Source: Asterias rubens (Eukaryota; Echinodermata; Asteroidea; Forcipulatida; Asteriidae). From it: a DNA stretch of 64,000 nt. Where the stretch lies: positions 16,553,343-16,617,342 of the forward strand of contig NC_047063.1 of assembly GCF_902459465.1 (NCBI RefSeq). The letters run 5' to 3'. Under the pieces are notes generated by a model. It was given only the letters and a program-made list of their open reading frames with translations, made no database searches and was not told where the DNA came from. A program made the translations under genes and the position numbers. Below are positions 1-11,257 of this stretch, piece after piece. The stretch's first letter is position 1; every line of letters starts with the position of its first letter.

Positions 1-305
1 TGCATCCTGCCCGCCGAAAATTCTCAGTTTGCAAGTATTCATTATGCAAGTCAGGTTGCATCCTGCCCGCCCAAAATTCTCAGTTTGCAAGTATTCTTTA
101 TGGAAGTCAGATTGCATCCTGCCTGTCCAAAATTCTCAGTTTGCAAGTATTCATTATGGAGGTCAGGTTGCATCCTGTTTGTCCAAAATTCTCAGTTTGC
201 AAGTATTCATTATGGAAGTCAGGTTGCGCCCTGCCTGTCCAAAATTCTCAGTTTGCAAGTATTCATTATGGAAGTCAGGTTGCGCCCTGCCCGCCCAAAA
301 TTCTT
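1..305. repeat. 56-bp tandem repeat, about 5.5 copies
   Basis: The stretch is built from a 56-base unit (it contains TTCTCAGTTTGCAAGTATTC and a variable CTGCCCGCC block) repeated about five and a half times with a few substitutions per copy. It runs off the left edge. The open frames across it come from stop-free repeat units; 56 is not a multiple of three, so each frame cycles through all three readings, and I do not regard it as coding. It probably lies in the last intron of the minus-strand GDI gene, whose final exon is outside the window. Confidence 0.9.
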
Positions 306-433
306 GTTACAAAAAGGCACTGATTGTGCGAGGGTTAAAGAACTCAGTTGCAAATAAGATCAGTATAGAGGTTTATCTTCAATTGGGAGGGACACCCTCC
401 AAGATAACACAAATAACAGCCCATTATTCTTAC

Positions 434-645
434 CCCATTCTCTTTGCCGTCATTGATTGGCTCATACAGATCCTCAACCTTTGTGAACTTGTACTTGATT
501 GGTTCCAGGAATTTCAGGGCAGGTTCTAGCTCATCTTCTGGGCTGTTAGTTTCCACTTTGCACGATGCTATTGCAATGTAGTACTTTACATCCTTTGAGC
601 AGTAAGCTACTTTGTGAGCGTGCGATACACAGCAGACATAGATAT
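434..645 (-). CDS. GDI2: GDI exon 8 (residues 335-405)
   Basis: Encodes [26 protein letters not shown] and [20 protein letters not shown], ending in phase 0 at GGG|GTAAGA. The reading frame beyond the donor does not resemble GDI, so the terminal exon is outside the window. Confidence 0.93.
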
Positions 646-3600
646 CTGAAGGGAAGAAACAAGGAGGAATGATTAAATGGTTCACCTACTAACCACTCAC
701 TATCCTCATAACGCAGCAACAATTTATTACCAATAATACAAGTGATAATGATCGCAACATGTCTCCACTGCTTTTGTTGAAAATGGAAATTGACCATCGG
801 TGGTGGTGCTGGGTCTGATGCATTAATAATTTATAATCTCAGGGCAAACTTGGTCGGTTTTAATATTCAAAGTAAAATTTACTTATATCATTTTAGAAGC
901 AAGGTTTGTCATTGTGTTTTGGTTTTGAAACTCATGATATAGTCAGAGCTACTGCTTCAACAACAGCTATAATAAAACAAAATTCAAGATGACAACAGCC
1001 CCAACCAACATGAAGCTTCTGTAGGATTCCCTTACATCTGTGTCAGACTGGCGAGCCAGAGCGATCTAAATAGATTAGGAGTGACTCTAGGTCGAGCTAA
1101 ATAACTTTTTGTTTCAGACAGGCAAACTGAACATAAAATTTTATATTGGCTGGGCTTATAAAAAGTTAAATCTGAAACCAAAGGGCCCCAGAGTCGTTTC
1201 GAACGACTGCAACAGTCGATCTTTCGACTTAGCACGTCCAATTGCTCTTAATTGTTTCAGACGTCAAACTTTTCATGTTCTTATTTCAGAATTCTTGAGC
1301 GCTCGTCTGAAACGGGTGTTACATGTAATAAAAGGGTGTATGTACTTTTTGTAGGACAAAAACACAATGTCCACAGATTTACACTAAACTTACAGTTTGA
1401 AGATAATGATAGTAGAAAGCTTCCCTGAAAATATTACGTGTTGAGGTGCTGTAGTTTTTGGGAAACAAGTAAAACAATGTCATGAAAATAATTTTCGTCT
1501 CATGAGACGAAAATTATTTTAAGCATTTACAAACGTATTTTCATGACATTGTTTTACTCATTTCTCAAAAACTACAGCACCTCAGTAAGTAATATTTGAA
1601 GGGAAGCTTTCCACTATCATTATCTTCAAACCCTGTAAATCTATGGACATTTTGAAAAAGTACCCAAATACTTTAAGCTGTGCTTACCTGATTTACGGCC
1701 CTCTACTTGACTGCACGGGAAAATGAGCTGTGTGGACAAACCTAGCGAGCTATTCTTGGGGCCCATGATGGGATGGTCCAAAATACAGATTGTTCGCACC
1801 ACCTGCCCGTTCTTTTTGGCCAGATCAGGAAAGTAGGAGGGGTCACCGATGACCATTTTGGCGCGGGCTACCTCATCCTGGGATTGTACTCCTTCCACCT
1901 TGCCATCCTCGCCAATGATAACCTTTTGAATAGGCTTGCTCAGCATGTAGGTGCCACCATAGATTGCACTCAACCTACACACAAGGTCACATAATAATAA
2001 CAATTATAATACACAGAAATTTATAAAGGGCAAAACAATAGCAGAAAGAATCCGCCTCAAGACGCTGGAAAAGAACAACAATAGACCTTATGCATTGACG
2101 TCATCCAGCCGCCATCTTTGAGGTCAAACGGTGACGAAACAATCGAAACGCACATAGATTGGCCAATGAACAACCTCCTTTTGACCTCAAGCTGAGGAAG
2201 CCGTACTGAAATGACGTCATGTGCATAAGGTCTATAAAAGTCAACACCAGACAAGTTTATACACAGCAAAGTATTACATATTAAAATAATCTAGATAATA
2301 CAGAAAGATGACAAAAATTTAAAGTGTTAAACCACCAGTCTAAAAAGATAATACGTACTTTACAAGTACAACAGGGGATCCAATGTTTTGGGATGAACTT
2401 CCAGTTTGGGCCAAAAGACAAGGTCAAATTGAGCCACACCCTGTGTAGCAAGTTTTTAAAGACCTTTCTGATAAGGTACATTGCATATTTGGTTTGCGGT
2501 AACACTATGTGTGTGCGCACAAACCGAACTGAAATCGAGCTGGGGCGAATTTTACAAAGAGTTAAGACTAGTCTTATCTCGAGTTAGGATGAGCTACTCA
2601 TCCTAACTTAGGACTAGCCATAAGTTTTTAAAATCTCCTAGTACTATCCCTAACTTTTTGTGAAATCGACCCCGGGGGTAAAAACAAAAAACGGAGATCA
2701 AACAAAGTAGGAAGAATATCATGTCGGATATCTTACCTGGCGAATCCCTGAGGCAACTCCCCAAGCCCATACAGTGGATAGAGATAGGGACTCTTTCCAT
2801 ATCTTTGGACGCAGTCAAAGTACAACTTAAGTCGGTAAATGGTCTCTTCACAAGGCCGCTGCAAGTAGCTGTGCAAATAAAACAGACAAAAACACAATAT
2901 CAATCCAGAAAGGTGATAAGCTCTTTAACTTTACCAAAAATATCTCTCTACTTATAGAAAATATGGAATAAACAACAAGGAAAACTGACTGAGCAATTTT
3001 TTTTATTGATTTTGGGTTGAACAAAGAAAAAATGACCTGACTGGAGTGGAGTTTGAACCGATGACCTCTGGTTTAACTTGCCAGAACACTTCCAACTGAG
3101 CTATTAATCCCTATTTGTCCACTCTCTTTGTTCAGGGTTGCCAGTCGTCAGAGGCCATAAATTCATTAACTGCGATCCCTGGCTACAAAGCAAGTTAACG
3201 GCTGTATGGCTTCTGACTGGCATCCCTGAACAAAGATACTGACAGTATAGGAAGACCGTCACAAAAGGAGCTACATGTACATAGTAGATAGCTCAGTTTG
3301 TAGACCACCAGCATGTTTAAACTGGAGATGAATGGTTCAAATCCAAATCTAGTTAATTTTTCATTTTTTTTAACACCTAAAATCATAAAGAAAATACTGG
3401 TATGAAATATTACATGTACTCGGGAGAACAAAAACCAAGTAATAACACTCATCTGGACATGTTTGCCCACCAGTCACACAGGGTTTTCATTGAAGTGTTC
3501 ATAGCAGATTTGAAAACTCCTGGGAGACGAAGCATGTACATGCACACTACGGCTAACTCTGGTGATTTTACAAGTACAAAGCAGTAAAAACTGCCCTTTT

Positions 3601-6600
3601 CTTTGAAAACTTGGTCCATCGGGAACTGCAAGAATCTACAGTTTGCGTAAACATGGTAAAAGATCACAACATACTCAACGTTGAAGTTAACTTACTCATC
3701 ATCCAAATGCAGAGCAATGGCATGGCCAATGACGTCTGTTACATCTGTCATTCCGAAGATTTTGAACAAAGCTTCTGTGGTCATATCTTTTGAAAAGTCC
3801 TTCTTTTTGACTGGTTCTTCTGGGTTGTATTCTATGACAAACTTTACGAAATTGCTAAAAGATTTCTTACTCCACATGCTGACAAGATCTGCAAGAGGGT
3901 TAATAACAGAAAAATGAAGAGCTTACAATTCTCACCATCACTTAAAATAATAAGCGCAATAAAGTTGGCCGACATATTTCAAGAGCAACTGGCCAGATTT
4001 TGAATGTTAATTTTTGACTTGTGCATAACAGGCATTTTTTTTTTATAGATGTGTTCCATGTTGCAACTGGATATTAGTTCTAGGTGGAGCGATAATGACA
4101 GCCAAGAAGTTACATATGAATGTAGTACCGGTATTGAATCACAAACCATGGACAGTTTGCCAAAGCTGCCCTCCATTGGAGAAACTGTGAATAGTTGAAG
4201 ACATTAAAGCAAAGTATCAGTTGTTGACGAACTATATGTTGCGTGAGGACACAAGCAAACTGGCACAGTGCCTCTACCATAACAACTCTAGAATGCTACC
4301 AAGGGTTAGGGTTGACATTAGTTGCACCACATGTAGTCTCCCAGGCTGTGTCAAAAGGCCTTTATCACGGTGTGGCCATCTTGATTTTACTCAATTCCAA
4401 CTCACAAAATAACAGTCTGGTGCCATGCACAATGAATGTTACCATTCATTACTGTTAGTGTAAACAGGGAACATGACCAAGATGGTGACAGCGTGATAAC
4501 GGTCTATAGGAGAGAAGGGACATCTATGTATACTATGTAGTTTATATGCACTGTATGATAATGGTGCAGGGTCGATGTCTGTCAAATAACCTAAACTTTA
4601 AACAGCGGCTACAGGATAATCTCAACATTTTAACTACTACCCTTTTTTGGCCAAACAGACATCTTAGATACCGGTTTATAACCATTTTACCCTTAAAATT
4701 TGCATTTGGTAACAAATAATTCAAGTCAAAAATGCACCTCTCCGCACGTCTTTTTCAGCCAAGAGTCAAAAACGGCTCATCTATTATAATGACCTCTTGA
4801 CGTCAGTGGTGACTTACCCCTAATTGGGTTTTAACACAGTTCTTCAGCTTTGCCAAACTGAGGGCACTATTTTTCACATCAAATAGCCGCCAGTGACATC
4901 TCGATACCTTTGTCGCGTGGGTTTGTTTGACCTCACGTTTTTTAAAATTTTTGCTTGGAGTGTTATGGGGGAAAAACCATTTTTACCATGTTTTAACGTG
5001 AGGTACGAGACTCGTTTTATGTTTTTTCTGTTTTCCTTGGACTGCATCTATTACAAAAATGTAACAACTATATATTTCTGAGCATTCTGTAGCCGCTGTT
5101 TAAAGAAAAACAAATTCCTGGGAAAGGTTTAAAACCAAAATTGAAAATTACAAACTTTGCCAAATATAATGTCGCTTTCAGAAATCCTTACCAGTTCTCA
5201 AGGCTTCGCTTTCACATGCAGGGATCTTGTGGATTTTCTTTTTGTAGTAGACATAGCTGCCTTCTACACTCTTGAACTCAAGGTATCTGGTCACCCCAGA
5301 CAAAATAAGTATTTTCACCAACTCACCTACCAAAAGAAGAAAATATATATTATACTCAAATTAAAAAGTTTACAAATGTGACCAACAAAACAAGGACAGA
5401 AAGACGTTTTTAAGATTTTGGATTTTCCAAATTATCCAGGTTTACATCTTTAGAATGATACATGTATTGTTTGACATAGTATAGGGCCTATCGTGTTTGC
5501 TTTCTAAATTAAAGTTTAACAAAATACAATTTAGCAGTTTAAACGATTTTTAGTTTATTGACGTGTTAATCTGCAATTCTTTTTTGGACAGACTTACATG
5601 CCTTACGGTTCAGTTTTTCAACGCCCAAAACAACTTTGGAGTTGAATTTGATTTTGCAAACAGCCCTTAAGGCCGGTTTATAGTCGGTCGTGCGACGGAA
5701 ATCTTGCGCGCAATCCTAAGACGGAGGCCTATAAACCGTGTCTTTTTATGATCGCGCGTCTAGATTTCCGACGCCCGACCATCACTCGGCCTTAAGGCTG
5801 ACATTTCTATCCATAATGACTTTCCATTGTGTAGCATGAACAGGCAGGCACCTACAGTGATACACTTCCACCTACATTTACATAAAGGGCTTAATCAAGT
5901 TGTTCCTTAGTCCATGCTTTAAAAAGATGCGGGGGGACAGATCCTAAACAAGTGTACTCTTTGTACGCCTGTGAAGATCTTCATAACTCTTTCAATGGAA
6001 TCATATTAATTTGCTGCCAGTGACCACAAGTATAATTTTGACCAGACCATTAATTCAATGATAAAAGACTGAACAATTAATGCAACTGGAAATCGAATAC
6101 TTAAAGACAATGGACACTATTGGTTATTGTCAAAGACCAGTCTTCTCACTTGGTTTATCTCAACATATGCACAAAATAACAAACCTGTGAAAATTTGAGG
6201 TCAATTGGGCGTTGAAGTTAAGACATAATAATGAAAGAAAAAACACCCTTGTCACACGAAGTTGTGTGCTTTCAAATGCTAGATTTCGAGACGTCAATTT
6301 CTAAACTTGAGGTCTCAAAATCAAATTCGTGGAAAATTCCTTTTTTCTTGCAAACTCTGTCTCTTTAGAGGGTGCCGTTTCTCACAATATTTTATACTAT
6401 CAACCTCTCTCCATTACTCGTCACCAAGTAAGGTTTTATGCTAATAATTATTTTCAGTAATTACCAATTAGTGTCCACTGCCTTTAAACATACATGTGTG
6501 TATAGTTTTACGTACCATTGGCCATGATAAGCTTGGGAATAAGGTCCACATTCCAGTCTTGTGCCTTTCCGCACATCCCGTCGACATACTCCTCGCTCTT

Positions 6601-8692
6601 TCCAAATCTTTTAAAAAGCTGAAAGCAAAACAAAATAATATGATCAGTTGAGAACTCGTAACACACTCAACCATCTTTAATCCAACCTCGAGTTTACTTT
6701 TTAGCTATGCCAATATCTAAGTTGTAATTAAGTTAGTGTCTACAAACAGCTCCCCATTACTCATTACCAAATAAGGTTTTATGCTAAAAATTATTTTGAG
6801 TAATTACCAATAGTGTCCACTGCCTTTAATCATTATAAAATAATGTAAATTATATCACTTTTCTTTGTGTGTGGTAAAAATAAAAGAAAAGAATGAATAT
6901 AAAAACCCAATATTGTAAAACAATAACAGGTTACAAATCCCTTTTATTTATTTTTTTATTTTATTTTTTTTAAATACAGTGCCATTTAAGGGACATCATA
7001 GAAAAACAAAATCAATGAACATTTTCTTTTGATATTACTGATTACATTTTTGAATGTTTTGCCAGTATTAAATGTCTTTCAGAAAATTTACAAAAAAGAT
7101 GTAAAATATGACTGTTGTTTACTCATACATTTACAAACCGCAAGGGAAACTGACCGCGTGAAGTTTGAATGATTTTGGGTTGAACAAAGACAAAGTTACT
7201 AAAGCAGGATTTGAACCCAAGACCTCAGGATTGAGAGCTCTACCAACTGAGCTATCTTGTTTATTAATATGAGAGATAGGGCAAATACTGTACTGCAACA
7301 TACGTCTGAGAGCGGTGTAATGGAAGCACTTGCTCCACCATAGTGATCATTCCTGTCCATGTGAAGCACCTTTTTTCCATTCACAGACAGAAGTCCACTC
7401 AGCACACATTCCTACCAAGACAAGGAAAAACAAAAATTACAACTTCAATAACAAACACATCTTTACCTTGTAAATTATGATGCGCACTCGACTTGGCTTT
7501 GTAATAAGCATGTGCCAATTACACAATTTATGACCGATCATCCATTTTTGTGTACATTATAACAGTCATGTAAAATAGAAGGATTACTTTACAGTATAAT
7601 TTAAGACCATTGTGTCAAGCTGTCACTGTTCAAATGTGACATGTTCTTGGGCGCCGCCATCTTTTAATGATTCTCTTCTTGTTGGACGTGAGAAGTCAGG
7701 GCGCCAGGCAAATATTGCAAGTCATGAATATCCAAGAGGTAATGTCACGTGACGCGGTATGGCTACGCTGATTTATCAATTTGTGTGGTGTACAAAGTAA
7801 ATATGAATATGTATGAGGTGACATTGCGCGGTTGTAGTTTCCAGATACAGCGCATTGCTACATCACCTTATACATATTGATATTTTACTGTACACACGCA
7901 CATAAGCCTAGCGATCATGACGTCACCTTATGGATATTTATGACATGCAAGATTTGCCGGGCACCCACGATCAACAGGGGGAGAATCATTAAAAGATGGC
8001 GGCGTCCAAGAACATGTCACATTTGTACACGTTTTTTTGGACCAATTTTCAAATCAATCACATCTGGACAAAGTCATCATTTAGTAACCCCTGTTATGTG
8101 TTATAGTAATTCCACAGATGTAAGGAATAAAATGAGGTATGTTGGAGTAGTATAGGACTTTTTTAAATGGGAAAAATTTGCAATCAAACTACCTCGCATT
8201 TTGCGTCTTTGAAAACTTAGCGTTTAAGACACGTATCGAAGGTGGGCTGTAATGGTGACAGTGATGAGACCGATGTTAAAAGCGGAGCCATTATCAGCTC
8301 AACGAGGTGGGCTACATGTATAAGTAATTGCAAAATACTGTTTGTATCGTAATTAGTACGGATCGCTGCAATTTGTCTGACGTCTGATGTTTGGGGGTGG
8401 GGCTAGTGTGTAGTGAGGCTTCTAGTATGTGCAATGTGCATGGTAGTAGTACTGGTGGTAAAGTACAAAACGTGGTGTCAATTCTCCTCTTCGTCACCGA
8501 AACAACACCGCTTCATATTTTCAGTCAGTGTCAGTACAGTATGGACATGATGATCATGATGGAGTTTTAATTGCTACGTTTTTATTTTGTATAGCTGAGG
8601 TTTTATATTTACGCAAAACAAAATTCACCAAAACACACTGGATTTACCTTAAGTCCAGTTCCCAACACGATAACATCATAGTCTTCATTCAT
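434..8692 (-). CDS. GDI2: Rab GDP dissociation inhibitor, 3' end missing off the left edge
   Basis: Rab GDI extracts GDP-bound, prenylated Rab GTPases from membranes and keeps them soluble in the cytosol for recycling. Eight coding exons with GT/AG boundaries and matching phases are visible: 8648-8692, 7304-7411, 6516-6618, 5192-5326, 3696-3888, 2737-2868, 1688-1974 and 434-645. They give 405 residues; animal GDIs have about 445, so about 40 C-terminal residues lie to the left. The N-terminus [14 protein letters not shown] is the GDI/REP dinucleotide-fold signature. MDRNDHYGG is the next conserved block, and [20 protein letters not shown] with [10 protein letters not shown] marks the third conserved region. 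These features separate GDI from the longer Rab escort proteins. Residue 15 is Lys in the GTGL-x-EC motif, where vertebrate GDIs have Thr. The middle (exon 5) is the most divergent part. The symbol follows the vertebrate paralogue and is not a strict orthology claim. Confidence 0.95.
1330..1675. mobile_element. Palindromic MITE, family D, copy 1
   Basis: Long foldback: the left arm has GAAGATAATGATAGTAGAAA and the right arm its complement, with a second inner palindrome around ATTTTCGTCTCATGAGACGA. Outer ends resemble TGTACTTTTT / AAAAAGTACC. A shorter relative lies at 40410-40614. It is in GDI intron 7. Confidence 0.85.
1688..1974 (-). CDS. GDI2: GDI exon 7 (residues 239-334)
   Basis: Begins [15 protein letters not shown], continues through the FAD-like fold domain ([26 protein letters not shown]) and ends GRKS in phase 1 at GTAAGC. 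A palindromic MITE begins 13 bases beyond the donor. Confidence 0.96.
2082..2239. mobile_element. Small inverted-repeat element (family E)
   Basis: Left end ATAGACCTTATGCATTGACG and right end its near-complement (TGTGCATAAGGTCTAT), with TGACGTCA-like sites inside both arms. About 158 bp, in a GDI intron. Consistent with a non-autonomous DNA transposon. Confidence 0.8.
2737..2868 (-). CDS. GDI2: GDI exon 6 (residues 195-239)
   Basis: Encodes [18 protein letters not shown] and then [20 protein letters not shown], the most recognisable GDI block, between CACAG and GTAAGA. Confidence 0.97.
3030..3112 (-). repeat. tRNA-like SINE head
   Basis: On the minus strand it reads an A-box-like AGCTCAGTTGGAAGTGTTCT and a B-box-like GGTTCAAACTCC spaced as in a tRNA. 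A degenerate tRNA fold with no intact gene, as expected for a SINE head. Confidence 0.6.
3125..3236. repeat. Foldback repeat next to the SINE head
   Basis: CTTTGTTCAGGGTTGCCAGT at the left is matched by ACTGGCATCCCTGAACAAAG at the right, forming a hairpin of about 110 bp between two tRNA-like segments. It may be two SINEs inserted tail to tail. Confidence 0.7.
3276..3350 (+). repeat. tRNA-like SINE head, plus strand
   Basis: Contains TAGCTCAGTTTGTAGACCAC followed 40 bases later by GGTTCAAATCC, that is, A and B boxes, then an AT-rich tail. Opposite in orientation to the copy at 3030-3112. Confidence 0.55.
3696..3888 (-). CDS. GDI2: GDI exon 5 (residues 131-195)
   Basis: Encodes the helical domain II region: [18 protein letters not shown], then [13 protein letters not shown]. 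Less conserved than the other exons, but it sits in the right place, keeps frame and ends in phase 2 before GTAAG. Confidence 0.9.
4355..4508. mobile_element. MITE family I, copy 1
   Basis: Shares CAATGAATGTTA, GGGAACATGACCAAGATGGT and GACAGCGTGATAACGGTCTA with 59452-59632. The ends are inverted copies of a TATCACG(C/G)TGT motif. Confidence 0.75.
5192..5326 (-). CDS. GDI2: GDI exon 4 (residues 86-131)
   Basis: Joins exon 3 in phase 1 and encodes [18 protein letters not shown], then a conserved [16 protein letters not shown] stretch. Donor is GTAAGG. Confidence 0.93.
5667..5795. mobile_element. MITE family G, copy 1
   Basis: TTAAGGCCGGTTTATAGTCG at the left and its partner ending CGGCCTTAA at the right, flanked by TTAA. 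GC-rich interior with GCGCG motifs. A relative in inverted orientation sits at 42581-42738. Confidence 0.75.
6101..6486. mobile_element. MITE family A, full copy
   Basis: Family A is the main repeat here: about 385 bp, ends TTAAAGGCAGTGGACACTAT and its inverse, TTAA target site, and an internal GAGACCTC / GAGGTCTC palindrome. This copy lies in GDI intron 3; both ends are present. Confidence 0.9.
6516..6618 (-). CDS. GDI2: GDI exon 3 (residues 52-86)
   Basis: Begins after TTTCAG with LFKRFGK and ends in [15 protein letters not shown], phase 1 at a GTACGT donor. The DWNVDLIPK block is diagnostic of GDI. Confidence 0.95.
6749..6829. mobile_element. MITE family A, right-end fragment
   Basis: Only the last 80 bases are present, ending TAGTGTCCACTGCCTTTAA. 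Confidence 0.85.
7199..7258 (-). repeat. tRNA-like SINE head
   Basis: On the minus strand it reads GCTCAGTTGGTAGAGCTCTC and then GGTTCAAATCC: A box and B box with normal spacing but no complete cloverleaf. Lies beside GDI exon 2. Confidence 0.6.
7304..7411 (-). CDS. GDI2: GDI exon 2 (residues 16-51)
   Basis: Thirty-six codons between a TTGGTAG acceptor and a GTATGT donor. Contains [17 protein letters not shown], a strongly conserved GDI block, and ends at ASITPLSD. Confidence 0.95.
7631..8025. mobile_element. MITE with 44-bp terminal inverted repeats (family F)
   Basis: Left end AAATGTGACATGTTCTTGGG with CCGCCATCTTTTAATGATTC; right end is the near-exact complement (GAATCATTAAAAGATGGCGG, then AACATGTCACATTT). 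About 394 bp in total, in GDI intron 1. Confidence 0.9.
8648..8692 (-). CDS. GDI2: GDI exon 1 (residues 1-15)
   Basis: Starts at ATG 8692-8690 and encodes [15 protein letters not shown], ending at an AAG|GTAAAT donor in phase 0. Upstream in-frame ATGs at up to 8833 exist, but the family start is this one. Confidence 0.93.
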
Positions 8693-9417
8693 TGTGACTC
8701 CTGAGGTCTGTAAATCCTTTTTTAATCGAAGATTTTTACACAATGTGTGCGTCAAATTCAGTTGATCTACAGGCGCTGCCCACTTCCTGATGATGGAGAA
8801 TCCAAGATGGCGTCCAAAAATCACACTCGGCATAAAATATTTGGCAACAAAAATAGTTCCCGTTTGCGCTTTAGTTTTATATATGAAATCAATCCGGGGA
8901 CAAAGATAAAGTATTATGTGTACGTTTTTGAAAATAATGGGTAAAGATGAAAAACTGTATTTCAGCTTGCATGAAGAATGTACTAAAATACACGCGGAGT
9001 GATATATTGAACGATTTAAGCAAAGTACAAAAAATAATATTTATTCGTGCTCCTACGTAAACGTACACGAGGAATGCATTTTAATAACACGCGGAGTGAT
9101 ATTATTGAGCAAACTACCTCATGCAGGTGGCCATCAGAAATACGGAGTCCTTGATGAGCTATGGATATCTGGGACGTCTGTGATGGGGTGGGGTTGTGCA
9201 AAACTTAGCTTTATAACCATTGCTCATTCAATCAGTTAAACAAGTTGTTATTGAATGGTATAATTATAAAAAATATCTTAATACAGACATCCTTTAGATG
9301 ATGAGCGGACACATCTTACGGAAACAATTGTGTCATTTGAGTAGTGCGCCCTCCGCCGGCTGAAGAGGTCACTGTATAGGTCACGTGATCACATGTAAAC
9401 ATTGGTAGCGCAATCTC

Positions 9418-9592
9418 CCGATGACGACATCCTAAACGCAAATAAGTCGCCGAGTTATTAGGTCAGGATGTCGACATCCTAAAAGTAGTATGTCGTCTTC
9501 CTTCGATAATTTATCTCGGGATGTCTACATCCTAAAAGTAGGATATCGTCTTGTTGTCTTATCTCGGGAAGTCGACATCCTAAAAGTGTAAC
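9418..9592. repeat. Degenerate tandem repeat with palindromic core
   Basis: Three to four imperfect units of about 55-60 bp, each with a GATGTCGACATCCTAAAAGT-type core. The core is itself palindromic (GGATGTCGACATCC). Confidence 0.8.
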
Positions 9593-10157
9593 CAATTAAG
9601 ACTGTTTAGCTTTTAATCTTTGAAATTTTACATTTCAGGGAAGTAGATTGTGTTAACTCAATTACAGATCTGTACAAATTTGGTTAACAAAAGTGTTTAA
9701 TTAACGAGTAATTAACATTCAATTAAACAAGATCATTGTATTTTCATGGAAGCTGTTCAAACGTAGTCTGTGTACAGCACGTCGTTCGTAAATCATGTTG
9801 GTGTTTTTGAAAGCAGGAGAGGCGGAGTTGTTGGAGCTTCCTGTTGATGCTGACATCATGAGAACATCAGCATAAGTCATTGTAATTGCTCTACCTATTG
9901 AACCACTTTAATGTATTGTGGAGTCCAACATGCAGTCTAGAGTCCAAATCTGATTGTATAAAAAATTCAGGCATCATCTTCAATTTAATTTTGTGCAACA
10001 CGCAAACTTATTAATTTTTCCGATTTTATTTTAAAGGGTAACAGAAATGGCTGTTCGCAAACTGCTTCCAACAAAAACTATTCATTTGGGGGAGGAGTAA
10101 ACCAAATTTACCAATGTCCAACTTCATTGAAGGTTTCTGCGTGCCGATCCTCAGATC

Positions 10158-10236
10158 TCAAATTTGACATTGGATCACCTGGTCACGAGCTTTGGTAACA
10201 AGTATATGCCTGACGAGGCGGATGTTGTGTTCAGGT
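10158..10236 (+). other. Short exon-like open stretch, unassigned
   Basis: One frame reads NLTLDHLVTSFGNKYMPDEA and then DVVFR before a TTCAG|GTAATG donor-like site. It reads like protein rather than noise, but I recognise no family, see no clear acceptor and see no partner exon. It could be a transposon relic or an exon of an unseen gene. Confidence 0.25.
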
Positions 10237-10761
10237 AATGTGTACAAAACGCAAATAAATTTATAAAAACATTCTGATAACACTAACAAGTCTGTTTTAC
10301 CAGATCCTAAAAATAGTTAAAAAAACGACTTCCCTTGAAATATGATTCCATGAAATGCTTTACTTTTTGAGAATACATTAAAACAATATAAATTCTCGAT
10401 ATCGAGAATGACGGATTTATTTTAAACACATGTGGCGAAACGTGCGAAAACAAGGGTGGGTTTTCCGTTATTTTCTCCCGACTCCGATGACCGGTTGAGC
10501 CTAAATTTTCACAGGTTTGTTATTTCATATAATGTTATAAGTTGTGATACACGAAGTGTTGGCCTCTGGACAGTACTGTACTGAAAGTGTCCGATGGCTT
10601 TAATATGATATATATTGTCTTAATGCCAGTCATGATTTCCATGACTAATCATGACTTTCTCTAACTTTTCTCAATGTCCCTTTAATTTAACCCATCCGTA
10701 TCTTAACAAAACATTTCCAATGTTTTTTATTAACGATTTAAGAGAAAGTCCACATGAGTTT

Positions 10762-10762
10762 G

Positions 10763-10802
<40 letters not shown>

Positions 10803-10842
10803 TTTTTTTTTTCGGGGTGGGGGGGGGGGGGGGGGGGGGCAG
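10762..10842. repeat. (TTA)n, poly-T and poly-G simple sequence
   Basis: About 13 TTA units, then a run of T and a long run of G. This is prone to assembly error, and the open frame across it is low-complexity. Confidence 0.97.
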
Positions 10843-11212
10843 GGGGCTACTCAAAAACCAACGTGTGTTTTAACCACTCTTCCTTTCTCCATGGTTTGAC
10901 AAAGTTGACGGTACCCGTGCACCTATCATTCAGCAAGCTATAGTTTGCTGATACATACGTCACAGTTCACGGTTTTTTCCAGTCACGCAAGGGTAGGCCC
11001 TTACAGCAGATCTGCTGAGGCCATTGGCCGGAGAGTACTTTCTATAGATAAAAGACAACAAAATATTATGGTCTCGAACTCTGAACTGTGAACAATCAAC
11101 GTTCCTTTGGTTTTCCGGTTAAAGTCCGGTAATCCTTTTAATTGTGACTTTGACCTCATAATAAATTGTGGTGGACGAACACGTGAGGTTCAGGCCCAAG
11201 AAGTGTCGAGGC

Positions 11213-11257
11213 GCTTTATAAACACACACCAGTTGGACGGAGAGTGGGTGAATTTTG
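11213..11257 (+). promoter_or_regulatory. Candidate promoter and noncoding first exon of the ABCC gene
   Basis: A CTTTATAAAC box is followed about 40 bases later by a strong donor, TTTTG|GTAAGT. The first coding exon begins with an acceptor 13 bases before its ATG, so a 5' noncoding exon must exist upstream and this site fits. There is no transcript evidence. Confidence 0.35.

Larger units (their letters stand above)
8840..11212. other. Intergenic interval between two head-to-head genes
   Basis: GDI starts leftward at 8692 and the ABCC gene starts rightward near 11.2-12.8 kb. The interval holds a degenerate 60-bp tandem repeat, one exon-like open stretch near 10.16 kb and a simple-sequence block at 10.76 kb. 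I see no convincing gene. Confidence 0.6.

Noticed and set aside
3030-3112. Possible functional tRNA gene (also 7199, 24205, 36340)
   Set aside because: Only A- and B-box-like words are present; stems do not pair into a cloverleaf, so SINE heads are the better reading.
10651-10899. 82-codon open frame with Leu, Phe and Gly runs
   Set aside because: Translates the (TTA)n, poly-T and poly-G block.
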